Part shown: positions 1 through 9,843 of the stretch, piece after piece | How positions within the stretch are numbered: position 1 is the stretch's first letter | Layout of the letters: each line of letters starts with the position of its first letter | From: an uncultured Rickettsiales bacterium | GTDB lineage: Bacteria; Pseudomonadota; Alphaproteobacteria; UBA8366 | Assembly: GCA_913046825.1 (NCBI GenBank) | Contig: CAJWTF010000002.1 | Span: 20,354-84,353 of the forward strand | Direction: 5' to 3' | DNA: 64,000 nucleotides | Program-made: the position numbers and the translations under genes | Notes under the pieces: generated by a model | The model's database searches: none | What the model saw: the letters and a program-made list of their open reading frames with translations, nothing else | Told to the model about the DNA's origin: nothing

Positions 1-2
1 TT

Positions 3-2870
3 CAATCTCTTCACGAATTGGAACAAACCGACGATTTCATCTCACGTCACGTCGGGCCTCACGCGGCTGATACCGCCGCTATGCTGGAGCATATCGGAAT
101 AGCGTCACTGGAAGCGCTGATCGACGCGGCCGTACCATCAACAATTCGAGACCCGTCGCCGATGGATTTGCCGCCAAGCCGGACTGAGGTCGACGTTTTG
201 TCGGAACTTCGTGAGATGGCGCAATCCAATACTGCCGGTAAATCATTGATCGGAATGGGCTATTACAACTGCATCACGCCGCCGGTTGTCATGCGAAACG
301 TGATGGAGAATCCGGGTTGGTACACAGCCTACACCCCCTATCAGCCGGAAATTTCACAAGGCAGACTCGAAGCTTTGTTGAACTTCCAGACCATGGTGGC
401 CGACCTTACGGGGATGGAAATCGCCAATGCGTCGTTGCTCGATGAAGCGACGGCGGCGGCGGAGGCCATGACCATGTGCCGCCGGGTCGGCAAGGTGAAA
501 AGCGATCGTTTCTTTGTCGCCGCTGATTGCCATCCCCAAACCATCGCCGTCCTGCGGACCCGCGCTGCGCCTCTTGGTATCGAGTTGGTGGTCGGCGACC
601 CGTTTGCAGACTTGGACACCTCCAATGTCTATGCCGCGTTGCTGCAGTATCCGTCGAGCGATGGCAAAGTTTACGACTACCAAAAACTATCGGACAACTT
701 GCATGGGGCGGGCGCCATGCTTGTCGTCGCCACCGACCTAATGGCGTTGACCTTATTGAAGCCGCCCGGCGAATGGGGGGCGGATATTGCGGTCGGCAGC
801 GCACAGCGTTTCGGTGTACCCCTTGGTTTCGGCGGGCCACACGCGGCATTTTTCGCGACATCGGATGCCCATAAGCGCGCGATGCCGGGCCGCCTCGTCG
901 GCGTGTCGGTCGACACCGCCGGACGCCCGGCCTTGCGACTTGCCCTGCAGACGCGCGAGCAACATATCCGGCGAGAGAAAGCGACCAGCAACATTTGTAC
1001 GGCGCAGGTCCTATTGGCGGTGATGGCAGGTTGTTATGCAGTCTATCACGGGCCTGAGCGCCTTCGCACAATTGCGGAACGCGTGCATCGGATGACGTGG
1101 ATCCTGGCTTCGGGGTTGTCGCAAGCAGGGATCAAGATTAAGAACGAGTACTATTTCGATACCTTGACCCTTGGTGTGGACGCGGCGGGCCCGATCCACG
1201 AGCGCGCCCATGCCGCTGGATATAATCTGCGGCAGATTGATGAGAATCATGTGGGTGTGTCGCTCGACGAAAGCACGACGCGCGCCGATATTGCGGCGTT
1301 GTGGTCGATCTTCGAGACAGGGAAAGACGTCTCCGACATTGCATCGCTCGACGGCGAACAGGCGAGTGGTCTGCCATCCGAGTTACGCCGCGCGTCAGGG
1401 TATTTGGAGCATACGGTCTTTCATCAACATCATTCCGAGACGGAAATGCTGCGGTATCTGCGCCAACTACAGCAAAAGGATATCGCGCTCGACCGTTCGA
1501 TGATCCCGCTCGGTTCCTGCACCATGAAGCTGAACTCGACGACGGAAATGATCCCGGTGACCTGGCCGGAATTCGCGAATGTCCATCCCTTTGTGCCCTT
1601 GGATCAAGCCGAAGGCTTTATCCGGCTGACAAAGGGGTTGGAGGATATGCTGTGCAAAATCACCGGCTTCGATGCGGTCTCCTTGCAGCCGAATGCGGGC
1701 TCGCAAGGGGAATATGCGGGGTTGCTGGCGATCCGGGGCTATCATGAAAGCCGGGGTGAGAAAGACCGGGACATCTGCCTGATACCGAGCTCCGCTCATG
1801 GTACCAATCCGGCAAGCGCCGTGATGGCCGGCATGCGGGTCGTGGTGGTCGGCTGCGATGATAACGGCAATATTGATGTCGATGACTTAACCGCAAAGGC
1901 AGCGGAACATACCGTCTCGCTGGCTGCGTTGATGGTGACATATCCATCGACCCACGGCGTGTTTGAGGAAAGCATCGCTGATATCTGCGATATCGTGCAC
2001 CGCCATGGCGGACAAGTGTACATGGATGGTGCGAATTTAAATGCCTTGGTGGGTGTCGCACGGCCGGGAGGTTTCGGTCCGGATGTGGCGCATCTCAATT
2101 TGCATAAGACCTTCTGCATACCCCATGGCGGCGGCGGTCCTGGTGTGGGACCCATCGGTGTATGTGATCATTTGACGGCCTTTCTACCCGGCCATTGGCA
2201 CCTCGAGGGTGCCGCGGCCGACAGTAGTCCGGTTTCGGCAGCGCCGTGGGGCAGTGCCGGTATTTTGGCGATCTCCTGGACCTATATCGCACTGATGGGA
2301 GCGAATGGGTTAAAGCGCGCGACCGAAATCGCGATCCTAAACGCTAATTACATGGCGCAGCGGCTCAAGCCGCATTTTCCCGTCCTCTACAAAGGAGCCA
2401 ACGGACTCGTGGCCCATGAATGTATTATCGATGTCAGGCCGCTTAAGGACGCAGCCGATGTCAGTGTCGAGGATATCGCCAAACGGCTGATGGATTATGG
2501 GTTCCATGCGCCGACAATGTCATGGCCGGTGGCCGGAACTTTGATGATCGAGCCGACCGAAAGCGAATCGAAGGCAGAGCTCGACCGGTTCTGCGATGCG
2601 ATGATCTCGATTCGCGAGGAAGTACAGCGGATCGAGTCCGGCGACTACGATCAGGAGAACAATCCCCTATCGAACGCTCCCCATACGGTCGATGACGTAA
2701 TGGGTGATTGGGATCGTTCATACGACAGAGAGACGGCGGCCTATCCCGCCCAATCACTGCGCGACGATAAGTATTGGCCTCCGGTGAACCGGATCGATCA
2801 GGTGTACGGGGACCGCCACTTGGTCTGTTCCTGCCCGCCGCTTGATGCGTACTTGGATGCGGCGGAATAG
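3..2870 (+). CDS. gcvP: Glycine dehydrogenase (decarboxylating), P protein of the glycine cleavage system; 5' end outside window
   Basis: PLP-dependent P protein that decarboxylates glycine and passes the aminomethyl group to the lipoyl arm of GcvH. It is the fused single-chain form: an N-terminal half and a C-terminal half carrying the PLP lysine in [18 protein letters not shown] (Lys near 2106-2108), followed by the glycine-rich loop. The frame stays open to the window edge, reading [19 protein letters not shown], and the family starts a few residues before this. The TTG at 18 is therefore probably not the real start, and the 5' end lies upstream of base 1. It ends with TAG at 2868-2870. 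The other gcv genes would be expected upstream, outside the window. Length is otherwise normal (about 955 residues visible) and no lesion is seen. Confidence 0.97.
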   Translation, partial: QSLHELEQTDDFISRHVGPHAADTAAMLEHIGIASLEALIDAAVPSTIRDPSPMDLPPSRTEVDVLSELREMAQSNTAGKSLIGMGYYNCITPPVVMRNVMENPGWYTAYTPYQPEISQGRLEALLNFQTMVADLTGMEIANASLLDEATAAAEAMTMCRRVGKVKSDRFFVAADCHPQTIAVLRTRAAPLGIELVVGDPFADLDTSNVYAALLQYPSSDGKVYDYQKLSDNLHGAGAMLVVATDLMALTLLKPPGEWGADIAVGSAQRFGVPLGFGGPHAAFFATSDAHKRAMPGRLVGVSVDTAGRPALRLALQTREQHIRREKATSNICTAQVLLAVMAGCYAVYHGPERLRTIAERVHRMTWILASGLSQAGIKIKNEYYFDTLTLGVDAAGPIHERAHAAGYNLRQIDENHVGVSLDESTTRADIAALWSIFETGKDVSDIASLDGEQASGLPSELRRASGYLEHTVFHQHHSETEMLRYLRQLQQKDIALDRSMIPLGSCTMKLNSTTEMIPVTWPEFANVHPFVPLDQAEGFIRLTKGLEDMLCKITGFDAVSLQPNAGSQGEYAGLLAIRGYHESRGEKDRDICLIPSSAHGTNPASAVMAGMRVVVVGCDDNGNIDVDDLTAKAAEHTVSLAALMVTYPSTHGVFEESIADICDIVHRHGGQVYMDGANLNALVGVARPGGFGPDVAHLNLHKTFCIPHGGGGPGVGPIGVCDHLTAFLPGHWHLEGAAADSSPVSAAPWGSAGILAISWTYIALMGANGLKRATEIAILNANYMAQRLKPHFPVLYKGANGLVAHECIIDVRPLKDAADVSVEDIAKRLMDYGFHAPTMSWPVAGTLMIEPTESESKAELDRFCDAMISIREEVQRIESGDYDQENNPLSNAPHTVDDVMGDWDRSYDRETAAYPAQSLRDDKYWPPVNRIDQVYGDRHLVCSCPPLDAYLDAAE

Positions 2871-2872
2871 AC

Positions 2873-3652
2873 TTAGAAAATATTCTCTGCGTCGCCGACC
2901 AGGTTGGTCAATGCGGACATATTGCTCCGCAAGGCCCGGCGATTAATGAGCTTCTCCTGTGCCATTCCGGGAAAATCAGTGAAGTTAATGATGTTCCAGC
3001 CGATCAACAGATCGATTAAATCCTCGGTGATCCGCGCCATCTCCAATTCCGATGCATCGAGTTGTCGGAGGGCTGTACCGTCGATATTTCCGAACGCTTC
3101 GCTACCGTCATCGGTAATGTCTGTCTGAGGTTGGGCGGGTGGCGGCGGTGCCTCGGCCTCCGACGCTTCCGCTATTTCCGAAGCCGCACGATCATTGGAC
3201 CGTGCATGTGCCGAATCGACGCCTTCAAGATCAAAACCGCCGCTAAATTAATCGTTTTCGAAGGAGTCGTGTGGAATGTCGTCGGGGAGGGAGAATTCCG
3301 TGTCCACATCTTCGTTTGTCGCTTTTTGTTCCAAGGGGACGTTCGGCGCTGGGCCCGGTTCGAACACAGCGGCGCCATCTTACCCAACATTCACAAATTC
3401 CTGGGATTCGTCATAGAGCGCAACGTCATAGTCCGGTGGCGGTATGTAGGGGGCGTCGATCTGTGGTTCCGCGTAATCGTACGATTCAACCACGGCGTCC
3501 GCGAGCGGTGAATCGACCGATTGCGTCGGTGCGAGACCCAGGAATTTTAAGAGCTCAGGGTTGTTCGCGCGGACACGCTCCTTCGCGTCACGGCTTGGCC
3601 GGTCGAAGACGGTGGAAATTCGTCCCGCTGCTGTGCGTTTCACATCGGGCAT
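2873..3652 (-). pseudogene. Conserved acidic hypothetical protein interrupted by two in-frame TAA codons
   Basis: Read from ATG at 3652 to the stop at 2873-2875, one frame of 260 codons runs through the whole region. It is interrupted only by TAA at 3380-3382 (after QEFVNVG) and TAA at 3248-3250 (after HDSFEND). Between and after the stops the frame still looks coding: an acidic, proline-rich linker (EIAEASEAEAPPPPAQPQ), then a C-terminal helical domain containing LIDLLIGWNIINFTDFPG, MAQEKLINRR and LTNLVGDAENIF. That tail resembles a C-terminal domain seen in uncharacterised proteobacterial proteins (recollection, not a search). No frameshift was found. It is either a young pseudogene with two nonsense mutations or, less likely, a readthrough gene. 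The first segment alone would give a 90-residue protein without the conserved tail. No function is assigned. It sits tail to tail with gcvP. Confidence 0.7.
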
Positions 3653-3736
3653 GGCTCAAACGATTCAATCGCGGGTATCGTCAAATCGGATAGTATGGCG
3701 GCACATCGCAGCTAACAACGCGGTAGAGGGTCCAAG

Positions 3737-3765
3737 AAAAAAGCCCCGCGATGCGGGGCCTTGAT
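3737..3765 (-). terminator. Rho-independent terminator of the F0 ATP synthase operon
   Basis: On the minus strand a GC-rich hairpin (GCCCCGC / GCGGGGC, ATC-type loop) is followed by a run of T. It lies just downstream of the atpF stop codon at 3791, the last gene of the operon. Confidence 0.85.
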
Positions 3766-3790
3766 CAAATATTGTCGTAAATTTGGAATT

Positions 3791-4282
3791 CTACTGAAGC
3801 TTACTCGGAATTTCCTCGATCGATTGATCGATCAGTCGGCCACCTTCGGCACCCGTCAGTCTGTCGGTCAGCAACTTTTCAGCTGCCTTCATCGCCAGTT
3901 CGACGGACATGGCCCGTACCTCTTGAATGGCGGCCGCTTCTGCTTGGGCGATCTTGTCGCGCGCCTGCTCTTCTTGACGGCGGACCATTTCCTTCATTGC
4001 CTCTTCGCCTTCTGCCCGATGGCGTTCCGCTTCCTGGCGCGCGCGAATGACAATGTTTTCCGCATCCTGCAAGGCTTGGCGCTGTTGGCGTTGATAGTTT
4101 GCCAGCAGGCCTTGCGCCGCTTCGCGTAATTTCTCGGCCTCTTCGACTTCTTGCCGAATTTCTGCGATTTTCGCATCCAATCCACCGAGCATAGCGCCCC
4201 GGATCGGTTTGAAGACAGCGATGACAAATAGCACAAAAGCAATCGCCACCCAGAAAGTGGGATCGTGGATCAATGCATCCAT
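3791..4282 (-). CDS. atpF: F0F1 ATP synthase subunit b
   Basis: 163-residue peripheral stalk subunit. One N-terminal membrane helix (about residues 8-28, PTFWVAIAFVLFVIAVF) is followed by a long charged coiled coil rich in Glu, Arg, Gln and Ala that would reach up to F1. It is the last gene of a tightly spaced F0 operon; its start lies 2 bp after the stop of the b' gene. The stop codon is TAG, one of several here showing that TAG terminates normally. A paired b/b' arrangement is characteristic of Alphaproteobacteria and cyanobacteria. A terminator hairpin follows at 3737-3765. Confidence 0.95.
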   Translation of the reverse strand: MDALIHDPTFWVAIAFVLFVIAVFKPIRGAMLGGLDAKIAEIRQEVEEAEKLREAAQGLLANYQRQQRQALQDAENIVIRARQEAERHRAEGEEAMKEMVRRQEEQARDKIAQAEAAAIQEVRAMSVELAMKAAEKLLTDRLTGAEGGRLIDQSIEEIPSKLQ

Positions 4283-4284
4283 AA

Positions 4285-4776
4285 TCAGGCGCCTCCCTGC
4301 ATTGCCGCTTCGACGGCATCCTTAGCATCGGCTTCGGCTATTTCCGCCCCAATCAAGCGTTGGACCGCGGCGCAGGTCACGTCACGGGCCACTTTGGGGA
4401 TCGTTCCCTGGGCAGCGGCCTTTTCTTCCGCAATTCGGCCTTCAGCAGCCTGGGTTTCCTCGGAGAGCCGAGCTGCAGTTTCATCCTGCAGTTTGGCTCG
4501 AGCCTTGGCGATGGATTGGGCCATGTCGCGGTGGATGCCTTGGGCTTCCGCCGCCGCATCGGCGTGGGATTTCTCCAACGCCGCCAACACGGTTTCGGCT
4601 TCCTTGCGAAGCGTTTCCGCTTTCCCGAGGTCGTCCTCGATCCGCTGCTGACGTGAATCGCGTATGTCGACGATTCGCGGCATGGCCACCTTCCAGACGA
4701 CGAAATAAAGCGCCACGAAGGTGATCAGCAGCCAAGCCAGCTGCGGTGGGAAGGTCGATAAGTCGAGCTGTGGCAT
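4285..4776 (-). CDS. atpG: F0F1 ATP synthase subunit b'
   Basis: 163-residue b-type stalk subunit starting MPQLDLSTFPPQLAWLL, the classic b' N-terminus. A single membrane helix (about residues 10-32) is followed by an alanine- and charge-rich coiled coil. It forms a heterodimer with the b subunit in the peripheral stalk. It lies between atpE and atpF in the F0 operon on the minus strand. The symbols atpG and atpF' are both used in the literature for this gene. Length is normal and no lesion is seen. Confidence 0.94.
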   Translation of the reverse strand: MPQLDLSTFPPQLAWLLITFVALYFVVWKVAMPRIVDIRDSRQQRIEDDLGKAETLRKEAETVLAALEKSHADAAAEAQGIHRDMAQSIAKARAKLQDETAARLSEETQAAEGRIAEEKAAAQGTIPKVARDVTCAAVQRLIGAEIAEADAKDAVEAAMQGGA

Positions 4777-4811
4777 GCGCCTACTCCCGGACTACCGGGC
4801 GTTGCCCGTGC

Positions 4812-5036
4812 TTAACCGAACAGAATGAGAAGCGAAATAACGAGCGCGAAGAGCGCGATGGCTTCCACCAGCGCGAAACCGAGCATCGTCATCGTGAAAA
4901 CCTCACCGCGGGCGGCGGGGTTGCGGCCAACCGCGATAATGAACGACGAGAAAACGCTACCGATACCGATTCCCGAACCGATCATGCCGATAACGGCAAG
5001 GCCGGCGCCGATGACTTTTGCAGCTTCTACTTCCAT
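4812..5036 (-). CDS. atpE: F0F1 ATP synthase subunit c
   Basis: 74-residue proteolipid forming the membrane c-ring. Two hydrophobic helices are visible. The first carries the glycine motif GSGIGIG (residues 20-26); the polar loop has Arg38-Asn39-Pro40; the second carries the ion-binding carboxylate Glu58 in GFALVEAIALF. The residues around Glu58 look like a proton-type ring rather than a sodium-type one, though this is inference. It lies between the a and b' genes, and an intergenic gap of about 57 bp separates it from atpB. Confidence 0.97.
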   Translation of the reverse strand: MEVEAAKVIGAGLAVIGMIGSGIGIGSVFSSFIIAVGRNPAARGEVFTMTMLGFALVEAIALFALVISLLILFG

Positions 5037-5093
5037 GGTGATGTCCTCTTCTTAAGATAAATGTTGTTCGTCGAAATTGGTTTTTAATGCGAT

Positions 5094-5831
5094 CTAGTGG
5101 AGATGGATCGCGTCGTTGATGTAGAGGCAGGTCAGGATCGCGAAGACATAGGCCTGCAAGAAAGCGATGAGGATTTCCAATCCCGTCAGAGCAACCACGA
5201 GGGCCAGCGGCATGACGCCCGCGACACCAAGCACGGCGATGAAACCGGCGATCACCTTAATCAGCGTGTGCCCTGCGAGCATATTCGCGAAGAGCCGCAC
5301 CGACAGGCTAATCGGGCGCGAAAGATAGGAAATTACTTCGATTGGTATCAGCAAGGGCAGCATATAGACCGGAGTGCCGGGAGGCGCGAAGAACGAGAAG
5401 AAATGCATGCCGTGACGGGCAAAACCGAGGATCGTCACACTGATAAAGATGAGGATGGCCATCGCAAAGGTAACGGCGATGTGGCTGGTGAAGGTGAAGC
5501 TATAGGGCAACATGCCGAGCAAATTGCCCAGCAAAACAAACATAAACAGAGTGAAGATGATCGGGAAATAACGGCGGCCTTCCTGACCAATCGTGTCTTT
5601 CAGCAATCCGGCGATGAATTCATAGGCGAGTTCGACCGCGACTTGCCAGCGGCCCGGCACAATGGCGCTACGGCGCATGCCGAGAACGAGGAATGACGAT
5701 GCGACTAACACCGCGATTGTCATGAACAATGCGGAATTGGTAAACGACACGTCAACGCCGCCGACCTCTAAAGGTACAAGCGTCTTAATCACGAATTGTT
5801 CGAGAGGACTATGTCCGCCGTCTGCTGCCAT
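5094..5831 (-). CDS. atpB: F0F1 ATP synthase subunit a
   Basis: 245-residue integral membrane subunit that forms the proton half-channels against the c-ring. Several hydrophobic helices are visible. The essential arginine lies in SLSVRLFANMLAGH, and the C-terminal segment GLEILIAFLQAYVFAILTCLY is the usual last helix. It is preceded by atpI with a 9 bp gap and followed by atpE. The stop codon is TAG at 5094-5096. Length and motifs are normal. Confidence 0.97.
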   Translation of the reverse strand: MAADGGHSPLEQFVIKTLVPLEVGGVDVSFTNSALFMTIAVLVASSFLVLGMRRSAIVPGRWQVAVELAYEFIAGLLKDTIGQEGRRYFPIIFTLFMFVLLGNLLGMLPYSFTFTSHIAVTFAMAILIFISVTILGFARHGMHFFSFFAPPGTPVYMLPLLIPIEVISYLSRPISLSVRLFANMLAGHTLIKVIAGFIAVLGVAGVMPLALVVALTGLEILIAFLQAYVFAILTCLYINDAIHLH

Positions 5832-5840
5832 CTTAGGTCC

Positions 5841-6203
5841 CTACTCGCTCTCCGAGCGATCCGATTTCTTAGCCGCACTCTTCGCGTCGTAACCGGCCGC
5901 ATAACCAAATCCGCTCATAACGCGGAAAATATTTAAAAACCCTGCCGCGCTTCCCAAGATGAAAAACACGAGCATCAACCAAGGTTTGGTTTCAAGCCAG
6001 TAATCGAGAAACAATCCGATTGCCACCCCTACGCCAACAGCGGAGACAAATTCGACTCCGATTTTCAGCGCAATACCTAACCCGTTACCGGCCTCGGCCT
6101 TACTTTCGTCGTTCTTCGGATCATTCACATGACGATATCCACGGGCCGCCTTAAGCTTCGTGTCTAGCTCTTTGAGCGAGGAAGTAGGCGGTTCCTCAGA
6201 CAT
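5841..6203 (-). CDS. atpI: ATP synthase assembly protein AtpI
   Basis: 120-residue small membrane protein, first gene of the F0 operon. The N-terminal third is polar and charged. Two membrane helices follow: one in ALKIGVEFVSAVGVGVAIGLF and one around PWLMLVFFILGSAAGFLNIF. In studied bacteria AtpI helps assemble the c-ring. The operon promoter is expected in the 136 bp between this start and the end of smc; I could not fix a -10/-35 pair with confidence. Confidence 0.9.
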   Translation of the reverse strand: MSEEPPTSSLKELDTKLKAARGYRHVNDPKNDESKAEAGNGLGIALKIGVEFVSAVGVGVAIGLFLDYWLETKPWLMLVFFILGSAAGFLNIFRVMSGFGYAAGYDAKSAAKKSDRSESE

Positions 6204-6339
6204 CCTTCAATGCTACCGAAATGACGCTCGAAAAACGCCGAAAGCGGCCGCAACATAAAGGTGGGATATGAGCAAGTCAAGTTGCGGCATTGCGCCGCAG
6301 CAATGTTGGATTTCCGCGCTTTTAAGGACATCGCGATAC

Positions 6340-9300
6340 TCAGGCCGAGTCACGGATCGCTTCCGCCGTGCGCAAGTCGACCGAGACCAGCTGACTGACC
6401 CCGCGCTCGCCCATGGTAACACCGAAAAGCCGGTCCATTTTTGCCATCGTCAGACGGTGGTGAGTGACGACCATGAAACGGGTCTTCGACGCCTTGGTAA
6501 TCTCGTCGAGCAGATTACAAAAACGCTCCACATTGGCGTCGTCGAGCGGGGCGTCGACCTCGTCGAGCACGCAGATCGGTGCTGGGTTCGTCAGGAAAAC
6601 GGCAAACAGCAATGCCAAGGCGGTTAATGCCTGCTCGCCGCCGGACAGCAACGATAGAATTTGAAGTTTCTTGCCGGGTGGGCTTGCCATGATCTCAAGG
6701 CCGGCTTCCAAAGGATCGTCCGCTTCGGTTAAAGCCAGATGTGCATGGCCACCGCCGAAAAGCCGCACGAAAAGTGTCTCGAAATGTTGGTTTACCTGAT
6801 CGAAGGCTGCCAATAGCCGTTCCCGGCCTTCCTTGTTGAGCGCGGAAATGCCCTGACGGAGACGTGCGATCGCCGCCAAGAGGTCTTCGCGCTCGGTCTG
6901 CATGGTTGTGATCTGCTCTTCGAGCTCAATCAGCTCTTGCTCTGCGCGCAGATTGACGGGCCCCATGCTGTCTCGTTCGCGGACCAGCCGTTCTAATTTA
7001 ACCTCGACCACATCGCGCGGTGGCAATTCTTCCTCCGGATCGATCTCCGCATCTGCCAGGATTGTCTCCGGCTTACTCTCCAAACGCTCGGCGATCCGTT
7101 CCTTGACTGCGTCGCAGTCGGATATGGCCTGCTCCACATGGGCTTGGGCGCGGACCCGCTCCTCGCGGGCGTCACCGGCGGTGGCTTCGGCGCGGCGCAG
7201 GGTCGCATCCGCTTCGGCGAGGCCGTTTTCCATCTCCGCCAAGCGGTCGGCGGCGGCGTTCCTCTTAATCTCGGAGCCTTCCAACGTGTCTAGTAGTGCG
7301 ATCCGTTGGGTTCCGATCTCGGCCGGTCGCGCCGCTAATCGCGATTTTTGCTCTTCTTCGCTGGTGCGGCGAGTCTCGAGTTCTTCGATTCGCCCGCGCG
7401 CGCCACCGACCCGGTTCTCCCAGGATGTGCGCTCATTGGCTATCACTTTGAGGCGAGCACCCCGTTGCTGCGCCTCGTTGGCGATCCGATCATGTGCGCT
7501 GCGGCGTTCACGTTCCGTCGTGCGGCCTGCCTCGATCTCCTGGTGCAGCGTTGCGCTGCGCTGGCGGGCTTCAACCGGGTCCGTCAGTTGTGCGACAGAG
7601 GCTTCGATGGCGACACGTTGCTCTTGGGTCTCCGTGAGATCGACGCGCACCCGCTCCAGCAATTCGCCAAGTGATTCCAGGCGCGAACGTGTGCCCGCCG
7701 TCGCGTCGGCCAGTGCCGTATATGCCTTTCGGGCATTGGCGAGCGTGTCATAGGCTGTTTGCAGGTCGAAGCGAGCCTTACGCTCCTGGGTGGCAGCCTC
7801 TTTGGCCGTCTCCTGCGAATCGATATGGAACTGCCGGGCCGTCTCGTAATTCTTTTCCACCGCCTGCAATTGCCCGCGAATTTCGGTGAGGCGGTTGCGT
7901 TGACTAAGACGCGTCGCCGCCGTCGTCTGTGCGCCGGACGTCACGGTAAATCCGTCCCAGCGCCAAAGGGCGCCGTCTAGGCTCACCAATCGCTGACCTT
8001 CGCGCAGCGCTTCATGCAATCCGCTACCGGCGCTGGCATTGTCGATCACGCCGATGGCCGCTAAGCGGCGCGCGAGTGCGGGCGGGCCTTTCACAAAGTC
8101 GGAGAGCGGGCGCATACCGTCCGGCAGAGGGGCCGGTGATGCGAGCGCCGGCAGGATCGTCCAATGGACCGGCGCCGCCGTGTCGATCGGGGCCGTCAAA
8201 TCGTCGTCCAAGGCGGCGCCCAATGCTTTTTCATATCCGGGCGTGACTTCCAGGGCGTCGACCAAGGGTGGGAAAAGATCGGCCTCATCTTCCTTCAGAA
8301 GATCCGCCAGCGCATTTTCTTCGGCACTTAGACGGTCGCGCGCGGATTGCGCATCCTGCAAGCGGCTGCGGCGGTCTGCTTCGGTTTGCTCGGCCGCACC
8401 TCTTGTGGCTTCCGCCTCTTCCGAGGTGCGCCGCGCCGATTCAACCTCTGCTTCTGCCTCTGGCACCGCCTTCGCAGTTTGCTCGAGGGCTGTATCCTCG
8501 CCGACTTCGGCCATTAGTTCTTCGCGTTCGCGCTGCAGCGATTCGACGCGTTCCGTCAGATTGTCGTGGCGGCGGGCCAATTCGTCCCGGCGATTCAACA
8601 ATGCGGTGCGGTTAGCTTCCGCCGCCGCCACGGTTTGCGTCAATTCACCGAGTTCTGATTCTTTTGCGCGAAGCGACGTGCCAATTTCTTCCAGGGCCAC
8701 GCGGGCGGTTTCGCGGCGTTCTTCTTCGCCTTCACGGGCAGCGGTGATTTCCGCGACTTCATCATCCATGCGCCGGAGGGCGGCCTCCGCATCCTCGCCG
8801 AGCGACTGTTCGCGCGCGATATCGATGCCGATTTGGTTGAGGCGTTGATCCACCGCCGCCAAGGCCTCGACGATCCGGCCCTCTTCCGCTTCCAATTCCC
8901 TCTGCGCCACCAACAAACGCTGCAATTCGGCTGCGGCTTCCGCTTCCGCCTGGCGCAGATCGGGCAGGTTTGCCGCAATTTCTGCTTGCAGTCGCGAGGC
9001 TTCGGCAGCATGACCGGTTCGCGTGGCAACCTCCGCTTCGGCTTTTGTCAGCCCCTCGCGCGCCTTCTCCAGCGCGGCTGTTACTTCCTGCCAGCGCAAG
9101 TGAAGTTGCATCGCTTCATGGCGCCGAATATGTCCGCCGAGACGGCGATAGCGTGCGGCCTGCCGGGCTTGACGTTTCAATCCTTGGAATTGCCCTTCGA
9201 GTGCAATGATTACGTCGTCCAGACGTTCCAGATTGGTTTCCGCCCCGCGCAACCGCAATTCGGCCTCGTGGCGGCGTGAATGCAGTCCCTTGATCCCGGC

Positions 9301-9801
9301 GGCTTCTTCCAGCAACCCGCGCCGTTGGGTTGGCTTTGCGCCGATCAGGGCACCGACCCGACCTTGGTTGACCATGGCGGTCGAGTGGGCGCCGGTCGCC
9401 ATGTCCGCGAACAGCAATTGGACGTCGCGTGCGCGGACACTCTTGCCATTAATCTTGTAGTCGGAGCCGGAGCCGCGTTCGATCCGCCGGATAACTTCGA
9501 TTTCGGTGGAATCGTTGAATGGCGAGGGTGCATCCCGGTCGGAATTATCGAGAACCAGCGCCACTTCCGCGATGTTGCGGGCCGGGCGATCGTCGGTGCC
9601 GCCGAAGATTACGTCGTCCATCTCTCCGCCACGCATTTGCTTGGCGGAGGTCTCGCCCATGACCCACTTCAGCGCTTCCACAACATTCGATTTACCACAG
9701 CCGTTCGGCCCGACGACTCCCGTAATGCCGTCCTCTATCTGGACTTCAACCGGATCGAGGAAAGATTTGAAACCAACGAGGCGTAATTTCTGAAAATGCA
9801 C
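6340..9801 (-). CDS. smc: Chromosome segregation ATPase SMC
   Basis: 1153-residue SMC protein that with ScpA and ScpB condenses and segregates the chromosome. Walker A is GPNGCGKS at residues 31-38. It is followed by a long Ala/Glu/Arg-rich coiled coil, a globular hinge near the middle (around PPLVDALEVTPGYEKALGAAL), a second coiled coil, then the C-terminal signature LLSGGEQALTALALLF and Walker B ICVLDEVDAPLDD. The start MHFQKLRLVGFKSF matches the family. It lies downstream of a DsbA-like gene and a DUF721 gene, a common alphaproteobacterial order. No scp genes are nearby. Confidence 0.97.
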   Translation of the reverse strand: MHFQKLRLVGFKSFLDPVEVQIEDGITGVVGPNGCGKSNVVEALKWVMGETSAKQMRGGEMDDVIFGGTDDRPARNIAEVALVLDNSDRDAPSPFNDSTEIEVIRRIERGSGSDYKINGKSVRARDVQLLFADMATGAHSTAMVNQGRVGALIGAKPTQRRGLLEEAAGIKGLHSRRHEAELRLRGAETNLERLDDVIIALEGQFQGLKRQARQAARYRRLGGHIRRHEAMQLHLRWQEVTAALEKAREGLTKAEAEVATRTGHAAEASRLQAEIAANLPDLRQAEAEAAAELQRLLVAQRELEAEEGRIVEALAAVDQRLNQIGIDIAREQSLGEDAEAALRRMDDEVAEITAAREGEEERRETARVALEEIGTSLRAKESELGELTQTVAAAEANRTALLNRRDELARRHDNLTERVESLQREREELMAEVGEDTALEQTAKAVPEAEAEVESARRTSEEAEATRGAAEQTEADRRSRLQDAQSARDRLSAEENALADLLKEDEADLFPPLVDALEVTPGYEKALGAALDDDLTAPIDTAAPVHWTILPALASPAPLPDGMRPLSDFVKGPPALARRLAAIGVIDNASAGSGLHEALREGQRLVSLDGALWRWDGFTVTSGAQTTAATRLSQRNRLTEIRGQLQAVEKNYETARQFHIDSQETAKEAATQERKARFDLQTAYDTLANARKAYTALADATAGTRSRLESLGELLERVRVDLTETQEQRVAIEASVAQLTDPVEARQRSATLHQEIEAGRTTERERRSAHDRIANEAQQRGARLKVIANERTSWENRVGGARGRIEELETRRTSEEEQKSRLAARPAEIGTQRIALLDTLEGSEIKRNAAADRLAEMENGLAEADATLRRAEATAGDAREERVRAQAHVEQAISDCDAVKERIAERLESKPETILADAEIDPEEELPPRDVVEVKLERLVRERDSMGPVNLRAEQELIELEEQITTMQTEREDLLAAIARLRQGISALNKEGRERLLAAFDQVNQHFETLFVRLFGGGHAHLALTEADDPLEAGLEIMASPPGKKLQILSLLSGGEQALTALALLFAVFLTNPAPICVLDEVDAPLDDANVERFCNLLDEITKASKTRFMVVTHHRLTMAKMDRLFGVTMGERGVSQLVSVDLRTAEAIRDSA

Positions 9802-9843
9802 TGCGGTCGCGACAATCGTTTAGACGGCGGACAGACCGATGGC

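Noticed and set aside
406..1071. Long minus-strand open frame inside gcvP
   Set aside because: It is antisense to a strongly conserved gene, is rich in Arg and Pro as GC-rich shadow frames are, and matches no family.
3062..3511. Plus-strand 149-codon frame opposite the acidic hypothetical gene
   Set aside because: The minus-strand frame has coherent composition and a conserved-looking C-terminal domain. The plus frame is its shadow.
6902..8848. Two long plus-strand frames (6902-7753 and 8039-8848) inside smc
   Set aside because: They are very rich in Ser, Arg and Ala, mirroring the coiled-coil codons of smc on the other strand. No start signal or family resemblance.
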